Shown here piece after piece: positions 35,714 through 48,900 of a stretch of DNA of 64,000 bases. Origin of the DNA: Megamerina dolium. Taxonomy: Eukaryota > Arthropoda > Insecta > Diptera > Megamerinidae. The DNA lies in contig OY978525.1 of NCBI GenBank assembly GCA_963854835.1, positions 122,295,740 through 122,359,739 of the forward strand, written 5' to 3'. Positions within the stretch are counted from its first letter, which is position 1; each line of letters starts with the position of its first letter. The translations under genes were made by a program, and so were the position numbers. A model generated the notes under the pieces. It searched no databases. It saw nothing but the letters and a program-made list of their open reading frames with translations, and was not told where the DNA came from.

Positions 35714-38700
35714 ATGTCGCAACCGTCGGTAGCTGCATTTTTCAACACACGTAAGCGCACTGCTGGTGATGATATTACATGTGCAAAGAATAGGGTGAGT
35801 AGCCAGCTAATTATTGAATCCAGCTTGTAGCATTATGCTGTTTTCTTCTTTGTCCCTGATGAATTTTCTATTGTGTATTGGAATTTCCCTTATACTTATT
35901 TCTGGTCTCGTGGAGGTCAATTCTTGCTACTGTAGATTTGTACACGAGAACCGTTGAACTCCATTTTTAAATTCTTAATTACACTTTTGCGTGTGTTAAA
36001 TTATATTGACATTCCTTGACAAATTGAGAGCAGGAAGAAATTTATAAAATTGAAGAGCTAAAATGTATGGTTTTTTCTATTTAAATTTAGCGTTTTACTG
36101 AACAAATTCAAGCTGATGAAACCGCAAGAAAGTGCAGTCCTGTTGGGACTACCTCTAACCCAGTGCTCAATGCTAAGCATAACGATGAAATATCTGACCT
36201 TAAAGGTACGGTATCAACCTTGCTTACTCGCTCTGGACGTACTATTAAACGCATTGGGATACAACAACCGGATGCATCTCCAAAGAAAATCGCAAAAGTT
36301 AGTGAAACTAATTTTATACAATTCAATATGAAAGATTCACCTCCTCTTTCTCCATATAAGAAGCAATCAGCAGACACCCATCCAATGCAAAAGGCAAACG
36401 AAGAGACCCCGAAAATGGAATGCACAAAACTAGAGAATACTACTGAGGATGTAGAGCGAGGTTTGAAGACACCCACAAAACAAATAATTAAGGGATCTGG
36501 AACAACGCCGATTAAGCATGGAGAATTAAAAAATTTGGTGCGAAAAGAATTAAAATTTGATGAAGTTAAAACGAAAATTTCACGCAGCGCCAAACTTCAA
36601 GAGCTAAAGGCATCACTTAATCGTATACAAGAGCTAGAGAAAGCACGAAAAGAACAAGAGGAGCGCAATCGACGTCTTCGTGAGGGTATGCCTGCAACAG
36701 AGCCAACGAAGTCGTCGATCGTACAACTTAAAGAATTTGATACGATACAATTGGAGGTGCTAACCAGGTAAGTTCGCCAAAACCTGTGTTGTGATTATAG
36801 TTTATGCGACCTTGACCCAATTACATTTTTGTCATCCTTGCATTTTGATCGGGGCTATTCAATTCAATGTAAATTTGGCCTACAAACTTTCCAGCTCAAT
36901 ATCATTAAACAAATTTAGTTTAAACACTTGAGCAGCAATTGAGGTCATATCTTTATTTATTCATAGTTATTGTCTTTTTGTTTTATGGCTACAGAAAATG
37001 CTGTAATTGCAATTGTCTGTTATAAGCAGAGTGAACATGCCTTCCATTGGTAGTGTGTAGTAATGGTATTGTATATATATATATATGTCTTTTTACCATC
37101 TTTGTTTTGAACATAATGTTTTTTAAAAGCTATCATCTATGATTCAAAAAATGTTTCCATATGGACAGTTCTATAACTAAACTCAATTTTATTTCTGACC
37201 ATGTTTTATTCTAAATGTTCAAAAAATGCATAAATATTTTCTAATTTGATTTAAAAATGCGTTTTGTTATTGAACTCACAATATGCTATTATTAGAGATT
37301 TCTTAAATTTTTTCTATATTTATCTCCTAGTGATTTGAAATGATCGAAATTCTAATTATTAACCTCATCATATTTTTTATCCGTTTTGTTATGGAACTCC
37401 CAATATACTGTTCGAGTTTGTGTATATACGTCGCCCCCAGATTAGAAACTAAAAAACTACGTACGTAACAATTTCGTATTCATATATTTTATCCTGAGTT
37501 AAACAAATGTAAATTATAAAAAGGTTATTGAATTTTTAGCGTGGTGTTTACTGTTGTAAATCTAAAATTAAATTTAATATATTGCACCTAACTACAAAAA
37601 GGACATAATTCAATGGGGGAAACAAAAAAGTGCAAGACATTTTATTAATTAAATGATCACAATTCATTCTATAAGATATTTAATCAACTCTTTTTAGAAA
37701 AATATGCATCTTTGTAGTTTTATTGGCACAAAAATACTAAAACTTCCAACAAGAACCCTGAGACAAAGCTCAGTACAAATGATGTCACAATTGTTCTGCT
37801 GTTCGGAACCGGCTAATATAAATAGGCCCCTTCCAATACAGTCCAAAATTTAACATGTACAACAGTTCTTGAAGAGAAACTAGGCCAAAGAGCCCTTCGG
37901 GGCTTATAAATGTCACATATTTATTCTTTAATGTCTTGGTATCTACTAAGGTAAATAAAATTGATTCAACATGATTGATTGCTAGCTCGCATGTTTAAGG
38001 GGGTCCACCTGTGTAAAATTTTCGAAAAATCGATTTTTTTTTTTACATTTTTCGCATCTTTAACGAGAGCTTCTACAGGATGAGGAAGGGGAAGTTTATG
38101 GTCCTGGTATTGCAGATTAAATGTGAATCTATAAAACAAAGTTTTGTTGTGTTTCCAAACTTTGAAAGCGTTTTTCTCGAAACCATATTTTTGAATTTTG
38201 TGGGCAGGATTAAAAAAAATCTACTTAACCGATTGACTTGAAATTTTGACAGACTCATTAATACAGATAACTGAAGGTACCCACGTAGCGGTTTTTCGAA
38301 ATTTTTTTTTTTCAATTTTACAGCAGTTTTTATATCGAAAAAAAGCATGAAAACGAATAATTTATATAAAAACAACTGCCATTTCTTCAATTTTTAAAAT
38401 TTCGTCAGTACGTCAGTACCTCAACGATATAAACAGAAATAAGATTTTTTTTTACTTTTTGCGTTTTAGATAACTGGTTCGAGCGGAATCTTGCCCACAA
38501 TTTCGGTATTTCATTTTGAAGGGGTCACTTTGAACGCCCTTAATGAGTACAAGCCTTCGGATTACACTATTGGAAAGATTTTCTATTGAAATATAAGCAC
38601 AAACCTTCAAAATAACGTAAAACTTATTCTTATTTTCGAATTATCTCTCCTAACGAAAATTCCCGAAAAAGCGTTCGAAATACCGCGCTCACACAGTTGG

Positions 38701-40806
38701 ACCCCCTTAATAACTTCAGCCGACGCATGCGAAACTTGTGGACGATAGCTAGTTTTATATATATGTGCAATTATTATTATATATTAGTACTCGACATTTT
38801 TTATTGGGTCCACATTGGGGTACTTGCTTGTACCCCACACTTCGATATTATACTTCCAAGTTGGAGCTAATACGTTACGAATTTGATCCAATCAACCGAT
38901 ATAACTAAACTCGCCATATTACAGTTTGTTCAATATTCACGCCCATGTATTTTGATTAATCTTAAACCTTCGATAGCAAATGTGATTATATCTTAAATTA
39001 CTGTAGTTCGTGGTAATTAAACTGTTCAAAGCAAGTATAATATTAAATTTGGATCTGTAGGTAATGTTATCGTCTGAAACTACTTCAATTTGAGTTCTGA
39101 CCCTTTTGTAGCTAGTTCCTGCGATATGTAAACATATTCAAATGGTTATGTTTATATATGATTGAGATAATTTTGGAATGTATTTTCTATATGCTTTGAA
39201 ATACAAAACAGTTTTTATTTTAGGCTTTATGTATTTTTTAATTTCAATTACCATCATTTTTTCCATTTGACGACAATTTCAAATAAAAATAAAATTGTAC
39301 AAAATATTCATTAAATGTTGTAAAAACTCTTTAATATTTCTCTCCTCCCTTAGTCCGATCAAACAATTTAAAACACCAACAAAATTACCACCAGCAACAC
39401 CGGACAAAAATGAGCTTATGTCACCACGCCATACGAATGTCTCGAAGCGAGTGCTTTTTAGTCCAGCCAAAGATGGTTCACCCTCCAAGATGGTTATACC
39501 ACATGCATATCAACGTTTCATGAACTTAGCCGAGAAGAGTAAAGCTGGTCAATTGCCATTACCATACAAATATCGGCACTTGCTTGAATTGTTCAAGGGA
39601 TTAGATTCGGTTTGTGCAATGTTTCACAATCGCAAGGAGTGTATTACGTTCAAGAAATTAAAACCGGCTGTTCAACGTATGCTGCGTAAAAATTTCACGG
39701 AAAAACATTTGGCACAAATTAAGCAAATTTATCCAGAAGCTTTTTTATTTACACAAATGAAAATGCGCAATTATGGTTCCACATCGAAGAGTGATTACTT
39801 TCAGTTAGTCATTACACCGAACGTAGATGCCATACCGCAAGATAAACAAAAACTTGCTCAAAAAATTGAGGAAGACAACGTGTTAGCGTCAGCGCAGAGT
39901 CATTCTATGAACCCACACATTATGACTGAACGCATGCAATGCCTCTATGGGCGACTGCTGCAGCGTGTGCTTATTGAGCACGAAAAGTTTCTACAGTCAT
40001 TGGATCCCCCACTCTCGGTATCAAAAGAGAAAGTGACGCGTTGGCATCCAGATTTCGATTTGGAAAATTGTCCCGACATTGAGTGTGCACACTTGCCACA
40101 GCCACCAAATGTGGAGAAGTATTCATCGGCGAGAGATATACTTTCCACTGCTCGTAACCTCTTTAATTGTGCTACACCCATGGAACGTGCTCTGGAACGT
40201 TACGAGGCTAAAATGAAGGCAGATCAGGTAACTAGAAAAGATTTCAAAAACGCCACAAAGTCTAATACTGAAACGATGGGAGAAGAAATACCAGAAGCTA
40301 CAACTTCAAATAATAAGGCTGGAAAAATTGTTGATGCAGCTACTAAGCCTACAGTGCCGGCAACGAACTCCGCTGCTACACCGTCAGCAACCGATGTCAC
40401 CTCTCAACTGCTCAAGGGAGTACCTCAATCGCTACTGGAAAAAATACGAGCTAAACAAGCAGCCAAAGCCCTGGACGCTATGACACGTCGCCCCTCACAG
40501 GATGAAGAAGCTACCAATTACTCCCGCTTGCCCGATATGGTACGTCATCTTCGCAATGTCTTCATAACAGAACGTAAAAGTGTGCTCACAGTGGAGATTA
40601 TCGTCAAAAAGATACAGAATAGCTTTCGTACATGCCTGACGCCACAGGAAATCGAAAATCACCTGAAATTGATTGTTAAAGAGTTACCCAAGTGGGCATC
40701 ATTTCACGAGGTGCGTAAAACAATGTATTTGAAAATCACCAAAGAAATGGATTTGAACAAGATAATCAATCAATTGGAAAAAATCGCAAATGAGAAAAGT
40801 AAATAA
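35714..40806 (+). CDS. dup: double parked / Cdt1 replication-licensing factor
   Basis: Loads the MCM2-7 helicase at origins in G1 and is destroyed in S phase. The exons are 35714-35794, 36091-36767 and 39354-40806. Splice sites are canonical and phases fit, giving 736 aa, close to the fly protein. Residues 3-10 (QPSVAAFF) are a PIP box, with basic residues after it (TRKR), the arrangement of a PCNA-coupled CRL4-Cdt2 degron. Many SP/TP sites and an RVLF cyclin-docking motif near residue 285 point to CDK control. Residues about 298-410 (AYQRFMNLAEKSK, then LELFKGLD, then FTQMKMRNYG) form the geminin-binding winged helix. Residues about 640-736 (LPDMVRHLRNVFI onward) are the MCM-binding winged helix. 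The ATG is fixed by the PIP box. Intron 2 (2.6 kb) carries a SINE fragment and a MITE. E2F sites lie upstream. Confidence 0.96.
37745..37916 (+). mobile_element. tRNA-headed SINE, copy D (5'-truncated, hairpin-type tail)
   Basis: Starts within the body (GAACCCTGAGACAAAGCTC), keeps TTCGGAACCGG, and ends AGAGCCCTTCGGGGCTTATA then TGTCACATA. AGCCC-TTCG-GGGCT forms a perfect five-pair stem with a TTCG loop. It lies in dup intron 2. Confidence 0.85.
37999..38706. mobile_element. TTAA-flanked 708-bp MITE in dup intron 2
   Basis: The ends are GGGGGTCCACCTGTGT and the inverse of GGGGGTCCAACTGTGT. TTAA lies immediately outside each (37995-37998, 38707-38710). TTAA target duplication is the hallmark of the piggyBac superfamily, although its termini usually start CC. 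No transposase frame; the inner part is A/T-run rich. Confidence 0.82.
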
Positions 40807-41533
40807 GTTTATACACAAGCATATATGTATAAAATACATCACCATTTATTAAATGAACTAGTTAACTTATATTTAATTAAGAGAACAAAAAGTGAACCAT
40901 GTTATTTATACAAAGTTATATTTACTTTAAAATGATTTGAATTAATTTTATAGCTCGAGTGTTTCATAATCAACTGTAATTTTCCAAATTTAATTATGTA
41001 TAATTGTCGACCGTAATCGTTATAATAGTGCTAATGTTAATTGCTAAAAATTAAATGATTATTTACCACATCTCGTATAAGTATGATTGGCAACTTTTTT
41101 GATACACAAAAAAGTTCAGTAAGTTTCTGATGTGCTTATGTTGTCATCTTTATATTGGTATCGGTTAAAGCAAAAATACACCTTATTTAAGGAATGAAAT
41201 ATAAATGAAAATAATTGAAAAGATTAAGAAAATCAGATTGATATACCTGCAAAACATAAATTAGTGGCGGAATTGGTCAACACGTAAGGTAATAGAAGGT
41301 AATGTAAAGCGATATAAAAAAACGGAATGCGATTGTGTTGACTAAATTCAGTCCATGTGCTATATGAGTAGGAAAAAAATAGCTAGGTATAAGATGAAAT
41401 TGAAATATGATTGAGAGAGAAAAGAAGAGACTTATTTTTTGACACACGTTCATTTGAGAATCTAATTTCTACAGACTCCAACATTACGTTACCACCTCTC
41501 CGTTTTGACTAATCGCACTTTTGGCTTTCGTAT
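40807..41533. other. dup 3' region and spacer
   Basis: AT-rich sequence after the dup stop. It holds the dup 3' UTR, but no clear AATAAA was identified. Nothing else recognised. Confidence 0.4.
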
Positions 41534-41952
41534 GTGCCTGTCCACATTGGCCAGCCCAGGAGCGTCCTACCGATGAACGTCGTGTTCACATAAGTGCAAT
41601 TGCACTTGTTTTATTTGAATTGAAATTCTACAGTGGAATTTGAATTTTGAAATAAATTTGCAATAACATCAGTAAGAAGCGCTCTATATTGGGTTGTACG
41701 ATAATTGTTTGTTCAAAAATTTTGATTAATCAAAATATTCAATTATAAAAAATTAATATGGCACTTATAAGCCCCAAAGGCCTTTTTGGCAAAGCTTCTC
41801 TTCAGTACAGCGCTACTTTATCCAAAATTTAATGAAATTGGAATTTTGGAATAAAGTATTAGTAGTATTTCAATGCAAATAAAACCAGCGCAATTGCATT
41901 AATATAGACACGACGTTCATGGACCGGACGCTCTTGTGTAGTGGACAGGCAC
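41534..41952. mobile_element. foldback-type element with about 110-bp inverted ends
   Basis: GTGCCTGTCCAC at 41534 and its exact inverse at 41941-41952. The similarity continues inward through GAACGTCGTGT, TGCAATTGC and TTTTATTTG for about 110 bp. A SINE tail fragment (41757-41833, minus) sits in the loop. The segment CAGTAAGAAGCGCTCTAT near 41670 recurs near 62422, so relatives exist. Flanks share only TAT. Confidence 0.72.
41757..41833 (-). mobile_element. SINE tail fragment (hairpin-type)
   Basis: On the minus strand it reads GAAGAGAAGCT then GCCTTTGGGGCTTATAAGTG, the last part of the hairpin-tailed SINE, nested in the foldback element. Confidence 0.7.
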
Positions 41953-42397
41953 TATGAAATAGATCGAAACAGCTGATCCGTTACATACCAATACGTGTTG
42001 ACTGATCGCACCATAATCAATTTCTTACCGATAAGCGTGTATTTGGTATTTGGAAATAGTTTAATTTAATTTGAATAAAGTTTTGATTGTTCTGAGAAAA
42101 GTTTAGTTTAGTTTGAAATCGCTTTCGTTTAATTTAAACTGAAAATTCTATTTGGAAAGTGGAATAATGTTTCGTATTTTTAGGAATCGATTTCGATCGA
42201 ATATAAAATTTAGAACTTGCTCACAACTCTGTCAGATATTTTTATGGGAAGCTTGTAGTGGCAGAATTGCCAGTTGCTGGTAGTGTACATGTGAGCTTTG
42301 TAATGGAATTTCTTTTTCATAAACTGTCTACCTTTAACATGAAAATCAGTTATATACATACTAACCGTTTTGCTAAGCCTTGATTTAACTTAAAAAA

Positions 42398-42640
42398 ATA
42401 TATATGTGGCACTTAAAGCCCCGAAAGGCTCATTGGCGAGCTTCTCTTCCATTACTGTTGTGCGTGTTAAATTTTAGACAGTATTAGAAGAGACCTACTT
42501 ATTTTAGCCGGTTCCGAACGGCAGAACCCTTGTGACGTCACTTTTTCTGAGCTTTGTCACCGAGTTCTTTTAGAAGTTGTTACTGTTGGAAGAATTGCCA
42601 ATTGCTTGCCGACAGGTGGGTACCGTTCGAAAGAAACTTT
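42398..42640 (-). mobile_element. tRNA-headed SINE, copy E (head missing, hairpin-type tail)
   Basis: On the minus strand it starts at TTTCGAACGGTACCCACC and runs through the body to GAGCCTTTCGGGGCTTTAAG then TGCCACATA. The tRNA head is absent, so the copy is 5'-truncated like a LINE product. Confidence 0.88.
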
Positions 42641-44276
42641 TTTTCAAACATCAATAATATACCAAGGCTGTTGTAAATTACGTTAACTTTTAAATTAGAA
42701 TGGTATGACAAAAGAAATTGAAATCTAAATTTCGTATTTTATGCTATTTCTTTAAAAGCAGTGTAAGTCCATTTTTGGGAATCAGTCAAAGGTATGATAA
42801 ACATGATAACAAGGTATGATAAACATCTGCAAGGAGCATTTTATCTATAAATAGTTCTCAAGAAAATCTCTTAGAAATGATAATAAATAAATATAGTTAC
42901 TTTGAATATCATTTTATAGTTAGAATCGACTTGTTTCCCATTTAAAAATCTGTCAAAAAGCCGATTCTAACTTTAAGATGATCTTCTCTTTGACTATAAC
43001 TGCGGATCATAATATTTAGTTAGACTTATAATATATAATTTCTCTATGTCATTATACCAGACGCATAACATCCGAAAAATCCACGATGGATCTATTGTAT
43101 TACCTCATATTGCTTCAACACGTTGACTGTTTTCAAAAACATTCTCAATGAAAAAATTTTGTATAGGCACTTGAAAAGTCGCGATTAAAATAATATAAGA
43201 AACAAATGTTGAAAAAATTTTTTGTCGGTTCAAATTTCCGATCAAAATTACTTGAAACCGCAGAGAAACGTATTTTCAAGACACTGCCATCGATATTAAT
43301 AATATCTATACAATTATTAATAAAATAAATTTTTTTTTCAAAAAATTCCCAGCTAGCCTATCAGATTGATGGAAGGCAATACCATTTCCTTTCCAATGGT
43401 AGTTAAAACACATTTTAAAAGAATTTTAATATATTTTTTACGTTCATACTAAATAGTTGCGTTCGATTATAAAATTAGTCATCAACCAAAATCAATCTAG
43501 TGATAAATAACAGATAACAAATAAATTAAACATAAATATTTCAATCATTCGAAAAAATACACAAGCCTCAAGTAATAATAAAATTAATTATACTTCAGTT
43601 AAAAGTGAACATAATAACAAATCACAAAATTTAGCGCAATATATAAAAAAAATCAAATGTAAAATAAAATGTATAAACAAAAAAAATAAAATAATTTAAA
43701 TAACATTAAAGTGGTTCAATCTAAAATATAGTGATAAATACAAGATAAAAGATAAAAAAGAACATAAAATTCACGTATTAGTTTAAACAGTAACAGATAC
43801 ATAAAAGTGAAGAACAATAAATCATATGTGGTTGTACATAATTGATAAATATTTTAATTATAAAATTTAAGGAAAGAAACAACAAGTATACACACAGTGA
43901 CCATATACGGTGTACTGTACATACAAAGTTAAAAGAAGAAAAGGTACATAAAATAAAAAGTGTATTATAGGTCCAAATATAAAAATTCTTTTCTTTTTTT
44001 ATATAAAAGCATTTAAAAAAATTATTATATAATGCGGAATTAATTCAAATCAAACACATAACGAGAACACATTAGAGTGGTTAAAAGAAAGGATAATAAA
44101 ATGTTTATTATTTGAATTTAATTTAATTAATTTAAAATTATTAATTAATTGTTATGTGCATTAGCACTCATCAACAACAGCAGCAAAAATAAAAAAAACA
44201 ACGTTTTCTATATCTATTGCATTGTAAAATAATGTAAAATTTCTCAATATTTATTCTAAGACTCATTGCAGTAATA
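42641..44276. other. very AT-rich spacer
   Basis: No supported gene. 43480-44170 is strikingly A-rich on this strand with few stops-free stretches. Confidence 0.45.
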
Positions 44277-44390
44277 AAGGGTTATCCATTTCGCGGTTTT
44301 AAAAGTATAGGGCTAGAATTCGACATCTGTCAAACTGAGTTGTTAAAACAATTTCTTTCTTTTTCAGTTTAAAGTCTGACATTTGCGAAA

Positions 44391-45698
44391 ATGGATCGCT
44401 TAACTATCGCACAACGCATTAAAATTGTAAAAACCTACTACAAAAATGGTGATTCTGCCACAGCCACATATCGTGCTTCAAGAGGAGATTATGGTTTACA
44501 TAATCGTCCAACTACGCAAGCAATTGGCAAAATTGTGAAGAAATATGAAGAGACTGGATCGGTTACAGATATTGTAACGCCTGTGCATCATCGTTTTGCT
44601 CGTACCACCGAAAATATCGCTGCTGTAAGTGAAAGTGTTGCCGAAGACCCGAATGTGTCGATTCCTCGTCGTTCTCAGGAATTAGGACTGTCTTACGAAA
44701 CATTATGGCGTATTTTGCATTTGGATCTACACCTATATCCATATAAAATCCAGCTCACACAACAACTGAAGCAAGCTGACCATTCACAACGTCGTAGATA
44801 CGTCGAATGGGTGCTTGAACAACAGGCGGTGGACGGCGATTTTTCGAACAAAATTTTCTTCAGCGACGAAGCACATTTCTCACTCGGTGGGTATGTTAAC
44901 AAACAAAATTGTCGTATTTGGGGTTCTGAGAATCCTCAAGTAATTGAAGAGAGGCCTATATCCATATAAAATCCAGCTCACACAACAACTGAAGCAAGCT
45001 GACCATTCACAACGTCGTAGATACGTCGAATGGGTGCTTGAACAACAGGCGGTGGACGGCGATTTTTCGAACGAAATTTTCTTCAGCGACGAAGCACATT
45101 TCTCACTCGGTGGGTATGTTAACAAACAAAATTGTCGTATTTGGGGTTCTGAGAATCCTCAAGTAATTGAAGAGAGGCCACTACATCCACAAAAAGTCAC
45201 TGCTTGGTGCGCTCTTTGGTCCGGAGGTGTGATTGGACCTTACTTCTTCGAAAACGACGATGGAACGACTGTCACCGTCAATTCGGAGCGTTATGGTCAT
45301 ATGATAACCGACTTTTTTTGCCTGCTATTGAAGAATACGACTTAGAGAACATGTGGTTTCAACAAGACGGTGCCACATGCCACACAACTCTAGCGAATAT
45401 GGCTTTATTGCAAGAGAAATTTTCTGGCCGCGTAATTTCTCGCCGTGGCGATATCAAGTGGCCACCAAGATCATGCGATTTGACACCGCTTGACTTTTTT
45501 TTGTGGGGCTACGCGAAAGACCGTGTTTATGCAGATAAATCTTTAACTCTTAAGCACCTAAAAACCAACATTCGTCACGTTATGGCTGAGATACCGCCCA
45601 ATATGTGTCAAAAAGTGGTCGAAAATCACCTCAAAAGAATCGATGCTTGCAACAATTCGCGTGGTGGTCATTTAAATGATGTAGTATTTCACACATAA
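44391..45698 (+). pseudogene. DD41D mariner transposase, broken
   Basis: The N-terminal helix-turn-helix region begins MDRLTIAQRIKIVKTYYKNG. The first catalytic D is in IFFSDEAHF, the second in FQQDGATCH, and the third in LTPLDFFLWG, with 41 residues between the last two. The segment 44732-44954 is repeated at 44955-45177 (period 223 bp), which doubles the SDEAHF region and shifts the frame. A further 1-base gain in the T-run near 45310 shifts it again before WFQQDG. The last part to FHT (stop at about 45698) is open. No functional enzyme can be made from this copy. Confidence 0.9.
44732..45177 (+). repeat. 223-bp tandem duplication within the mariner
   Basis: The unit starting CCTATATCCATATAAAATCC at 44732 recurs at 44955. 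The two differ by about two bases, so the duplication is recent relative to the insertion. Confidence 0.93.
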
Positions 45699-45952
45699 TG
45701 ACAACGTTCAAACTTTATAATAAAAAAGAAATATGATAAAAAATATTTTATATGTGTTTTATTTACATTTACTTTTGAAACCGCAAAATGGATAACCCTT
45801 TATATTAAAAGAAAAAGAAACACAAAATTATCAGATTTTTTCCCGTTTTCTTGTTTGGTTCTGTTTTTTTTTTTTTTTGTTTATAACAACTCTGACTCGA
45901 CTTTTTTCGCTAAAAAGTAGTTATATTGTTCCTCATTTGAAAATTACAATAT

Positions 45953-48900
45953 TGTTACGTTTTTATTCTGTGAGCGTTTAATTCTATTTGAATTACCTTG
46001 TTTGATCACTGGATTCTGTTAATGATAACTGCAACACTTATTTTATACAACTATATACAGCAACAATTTATTTAATAATCTCTATTTACAATCAACTCTG
46101 CTTACAATCAATTATTTACAATAACACTTTAATGTACTAGCAACTTTTGCCTCTGTATAGATGTTTTCGCAGTCACGTTCGGAATTCGATTGATCCTCAC
46201 TTCTCAACACTGGCTCTATTTATACTCTGTTGGCAACACCCCAGAATCTTCCTTTATCGAGATTCTTCTCTTCCTTTCTCGTTGGCTTGTTCTGGTTATC
46301 GTTTATTTCTTTTTGTTGACATTCGTTTCGATGCTACCAATAGTGTCAGTCACAATAGTGATGAGAAACCAACCATCGATACTCGTTACACTGCCCTCCT
46401 CTTAACCTTGTTCGTCCCGAACAAGTTTTTATACTTCCCCTCGATATGGCGCAAGTCGCTCCAAGTGCACTACTTTAAACTTTGCTCTTTTATTCCAGGC
46501 ACGTTGAATACGATACACTACGTCATTTATTTTTGCTATAATCTCATATGGTCCTTCCCAATGAGTCTGTAGTTTAGGGGACAGGCCTTTCTTTCGTTGT
46601 GGATTATGAAGCATTACAAGCTCTCCTTCATAGAACCCTTTTGAATTCGCTTTCAAGTCATACCTGGCCTTCATCTTATCGCTTATCATCTGCGACCGCT
46701 CTCTGATGAACTGATGTACTTCATCCAACTGTTCCCGCTTTTCGCTAGTATAATTACCTTCGGTTGATCTCGTTGGTGTTACGACTCCAAATTTTAAATC
46801 AGCTGGAAGTCTTAACTCGTTTCCAAAAATTGCCATTGCCGGTGTAGTAGCCGTCGTATCATGTTGTGCGCATCTATATGCCATGAGGAACATTGGTATA
46901 TGTACATCACAGTCTCTTTGGTATTTATCTACGACTTTTCTCAAATATTCCTCCAAGGTACGGTTAAATCGTTCTACCATGCCATCAGATTGTGGATGCA
47001 AAGGTGTTGTACGAGTTTTGTATATACCCAGCATACGGCATATCTCTTGGAATACAACTGATTCGAAATTTCGACCTTGGTCTGAGTGTAACTCCATCAG
47101 TACACCAAAACGAGTAATCCATTGGTTGACGAATACATCCGCAACTGTACTAGCTTCCTGATTTGGAATGGGGTATACTTCAGGCCATTTACTGAAGTAA
47201 TCTATAACCACCAGAACATACTTGTTTCCTGCGTTGCTTATTGGAAATGGTCCAGCTATGTCCATAGCAATTCGCTCAAATGGAGCACCCACGGTGTATT
47301 GGTGCATCTTACCACGACTTTTCTTAGTGGGACCTTTGGCCATTGCACATTGCTTACACTTCCGAATCTAATCAGCGACATGGTCATGACATCCAACCCA
47401 ATAAAATCGTTTCTTTATTTTCACGACGGTTTTGGTGATTCCCAAATGCCCTCCACTGGAGGCATTGTGATACTCAGCTATCACTTCATTTATTCTCGCC
47501 TTGGGTACCACTAGAAGATCATTAGTGATTTTTCCATCCTCACTTTCCCATGCTCGGAATAAACATCCGTCTCGTAAATGCAGGCTTTGCCACTGCGCCC
47601 AGTATGCCTTTGCTATTGGACTCTCATTAGCCATTTCTTGCCAATCTGGACGTATGCCCTGCTCCTTGTATTCCATAATCTTTACGAGATCTGGGTCGTT
47701 CCGATGATCTTCTTGCACTCGTTCGGTTGTCCATGACTCTTCCGATAATACATTCGTAAGTCGTAGGTTAACAATGTGATTCTGGCTTCCTACCCGAGAA
47801 CAATGTTTACTATCTACGGTGCAAGTACGACGATATGGAGTATCAGCTTTACCACAATGAATGGCATCTCGATCTTCCTTTCGTTGTCCTGGTGAATTCG
47901 ATCTTTGTTGCTTGCGTCGTAGGCGGCAATTACGCGCCATGTGTACTCTTTGATCGCATATGAAGCACTTACCGGCAAATTTATTTTTGTGTTGATTCCT
48001 TGTTCTTCCTTTAGGCTTCATACTCGATTGATTGCAATCACGAGCTATATGCCTTCGTTTGTCGCAAATGAAGCACTTACCATTAAATTTGTTTTCGCGT
48101 CGACCTGCTCTTGCTTCAGGCTGCACTACTGACTTAACTGCCTGACACACTGCTTCAACCAGATCTGCTGTTTCTGTTTCTAGTTGGCGTACCCGGGGCA
48201 TTGGTCTACACATCGAACTGGCGGCTTCAAATGTCAAGGCACTACTGACTGTTTCGGCATAAGTATTCCTTGGTGACATGACTAGGGCACGCTTTGTCTC
48301 TCCATCACGTATGCCATCTATGAAAGCCTCTATTTTGATTTTTTCGACGAACTCTTCCGAATTACCGGAGAACGCTAGATGACATAAGCGCTCAATATAG
48401 GAAGCGAATTCCTGAAGGCTCTCATTACTCCGTTGCACTCGCGATCTCAATTCCACTCGATGTAATTGACTCTTGTATTCATTTCCATATTTTCGCTGGA
48501 GTGTGTCCATCAATGATTGGTAGCTACCACGATCTTTCTCTGGAACCATCTGTAACACTTCGGAAGCATTACCTTTTAATGCGACTATTAAAGCAGCAAT
48601 CTTGTCGCTATCATCCCATTGATTCTTTGAAGCTGTTGTCTCGAATTGAAGCTTGAAGATATTGAATGGCGTGCTTCCGTCAAATGTTGGTGGCTTTAGT
48701 TTGATTGTACTTGAATCTCTAATCACTGATGTGGCTGGCCCATTTATTTTTAGTTGGTTGAGATCGTGTTGTAATTTCTCGAACTTATCTTCCAAATCAT
48801 CTACATGTTCCTTCAGATCTGTAACTTTTTCATTAATGGCTCCGGAAATTTCATCTACATGTTCTTTTAGTTCTGCAACTTTCTCATTAATAGCCCCAGA

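Larger units (their letters stand above)
44277..45800 (+). mobile_element. mariner-type transposon (DD41D)
   Basis: The inverted ends are AAGGGTTATCCATTTCGCGG and the inverse of AAGGGTTATCCATTTTGCGG, with TA on both sides (44275-44276, 45801-45802). Subtracting the 223-bp internal duplication leaves 1.3 kb, the usual mariner size. DD41D mariners (the 'rosa' group) were described from Ceratitis and other tephritids, which fits the host guess. Confidence 0.88.
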
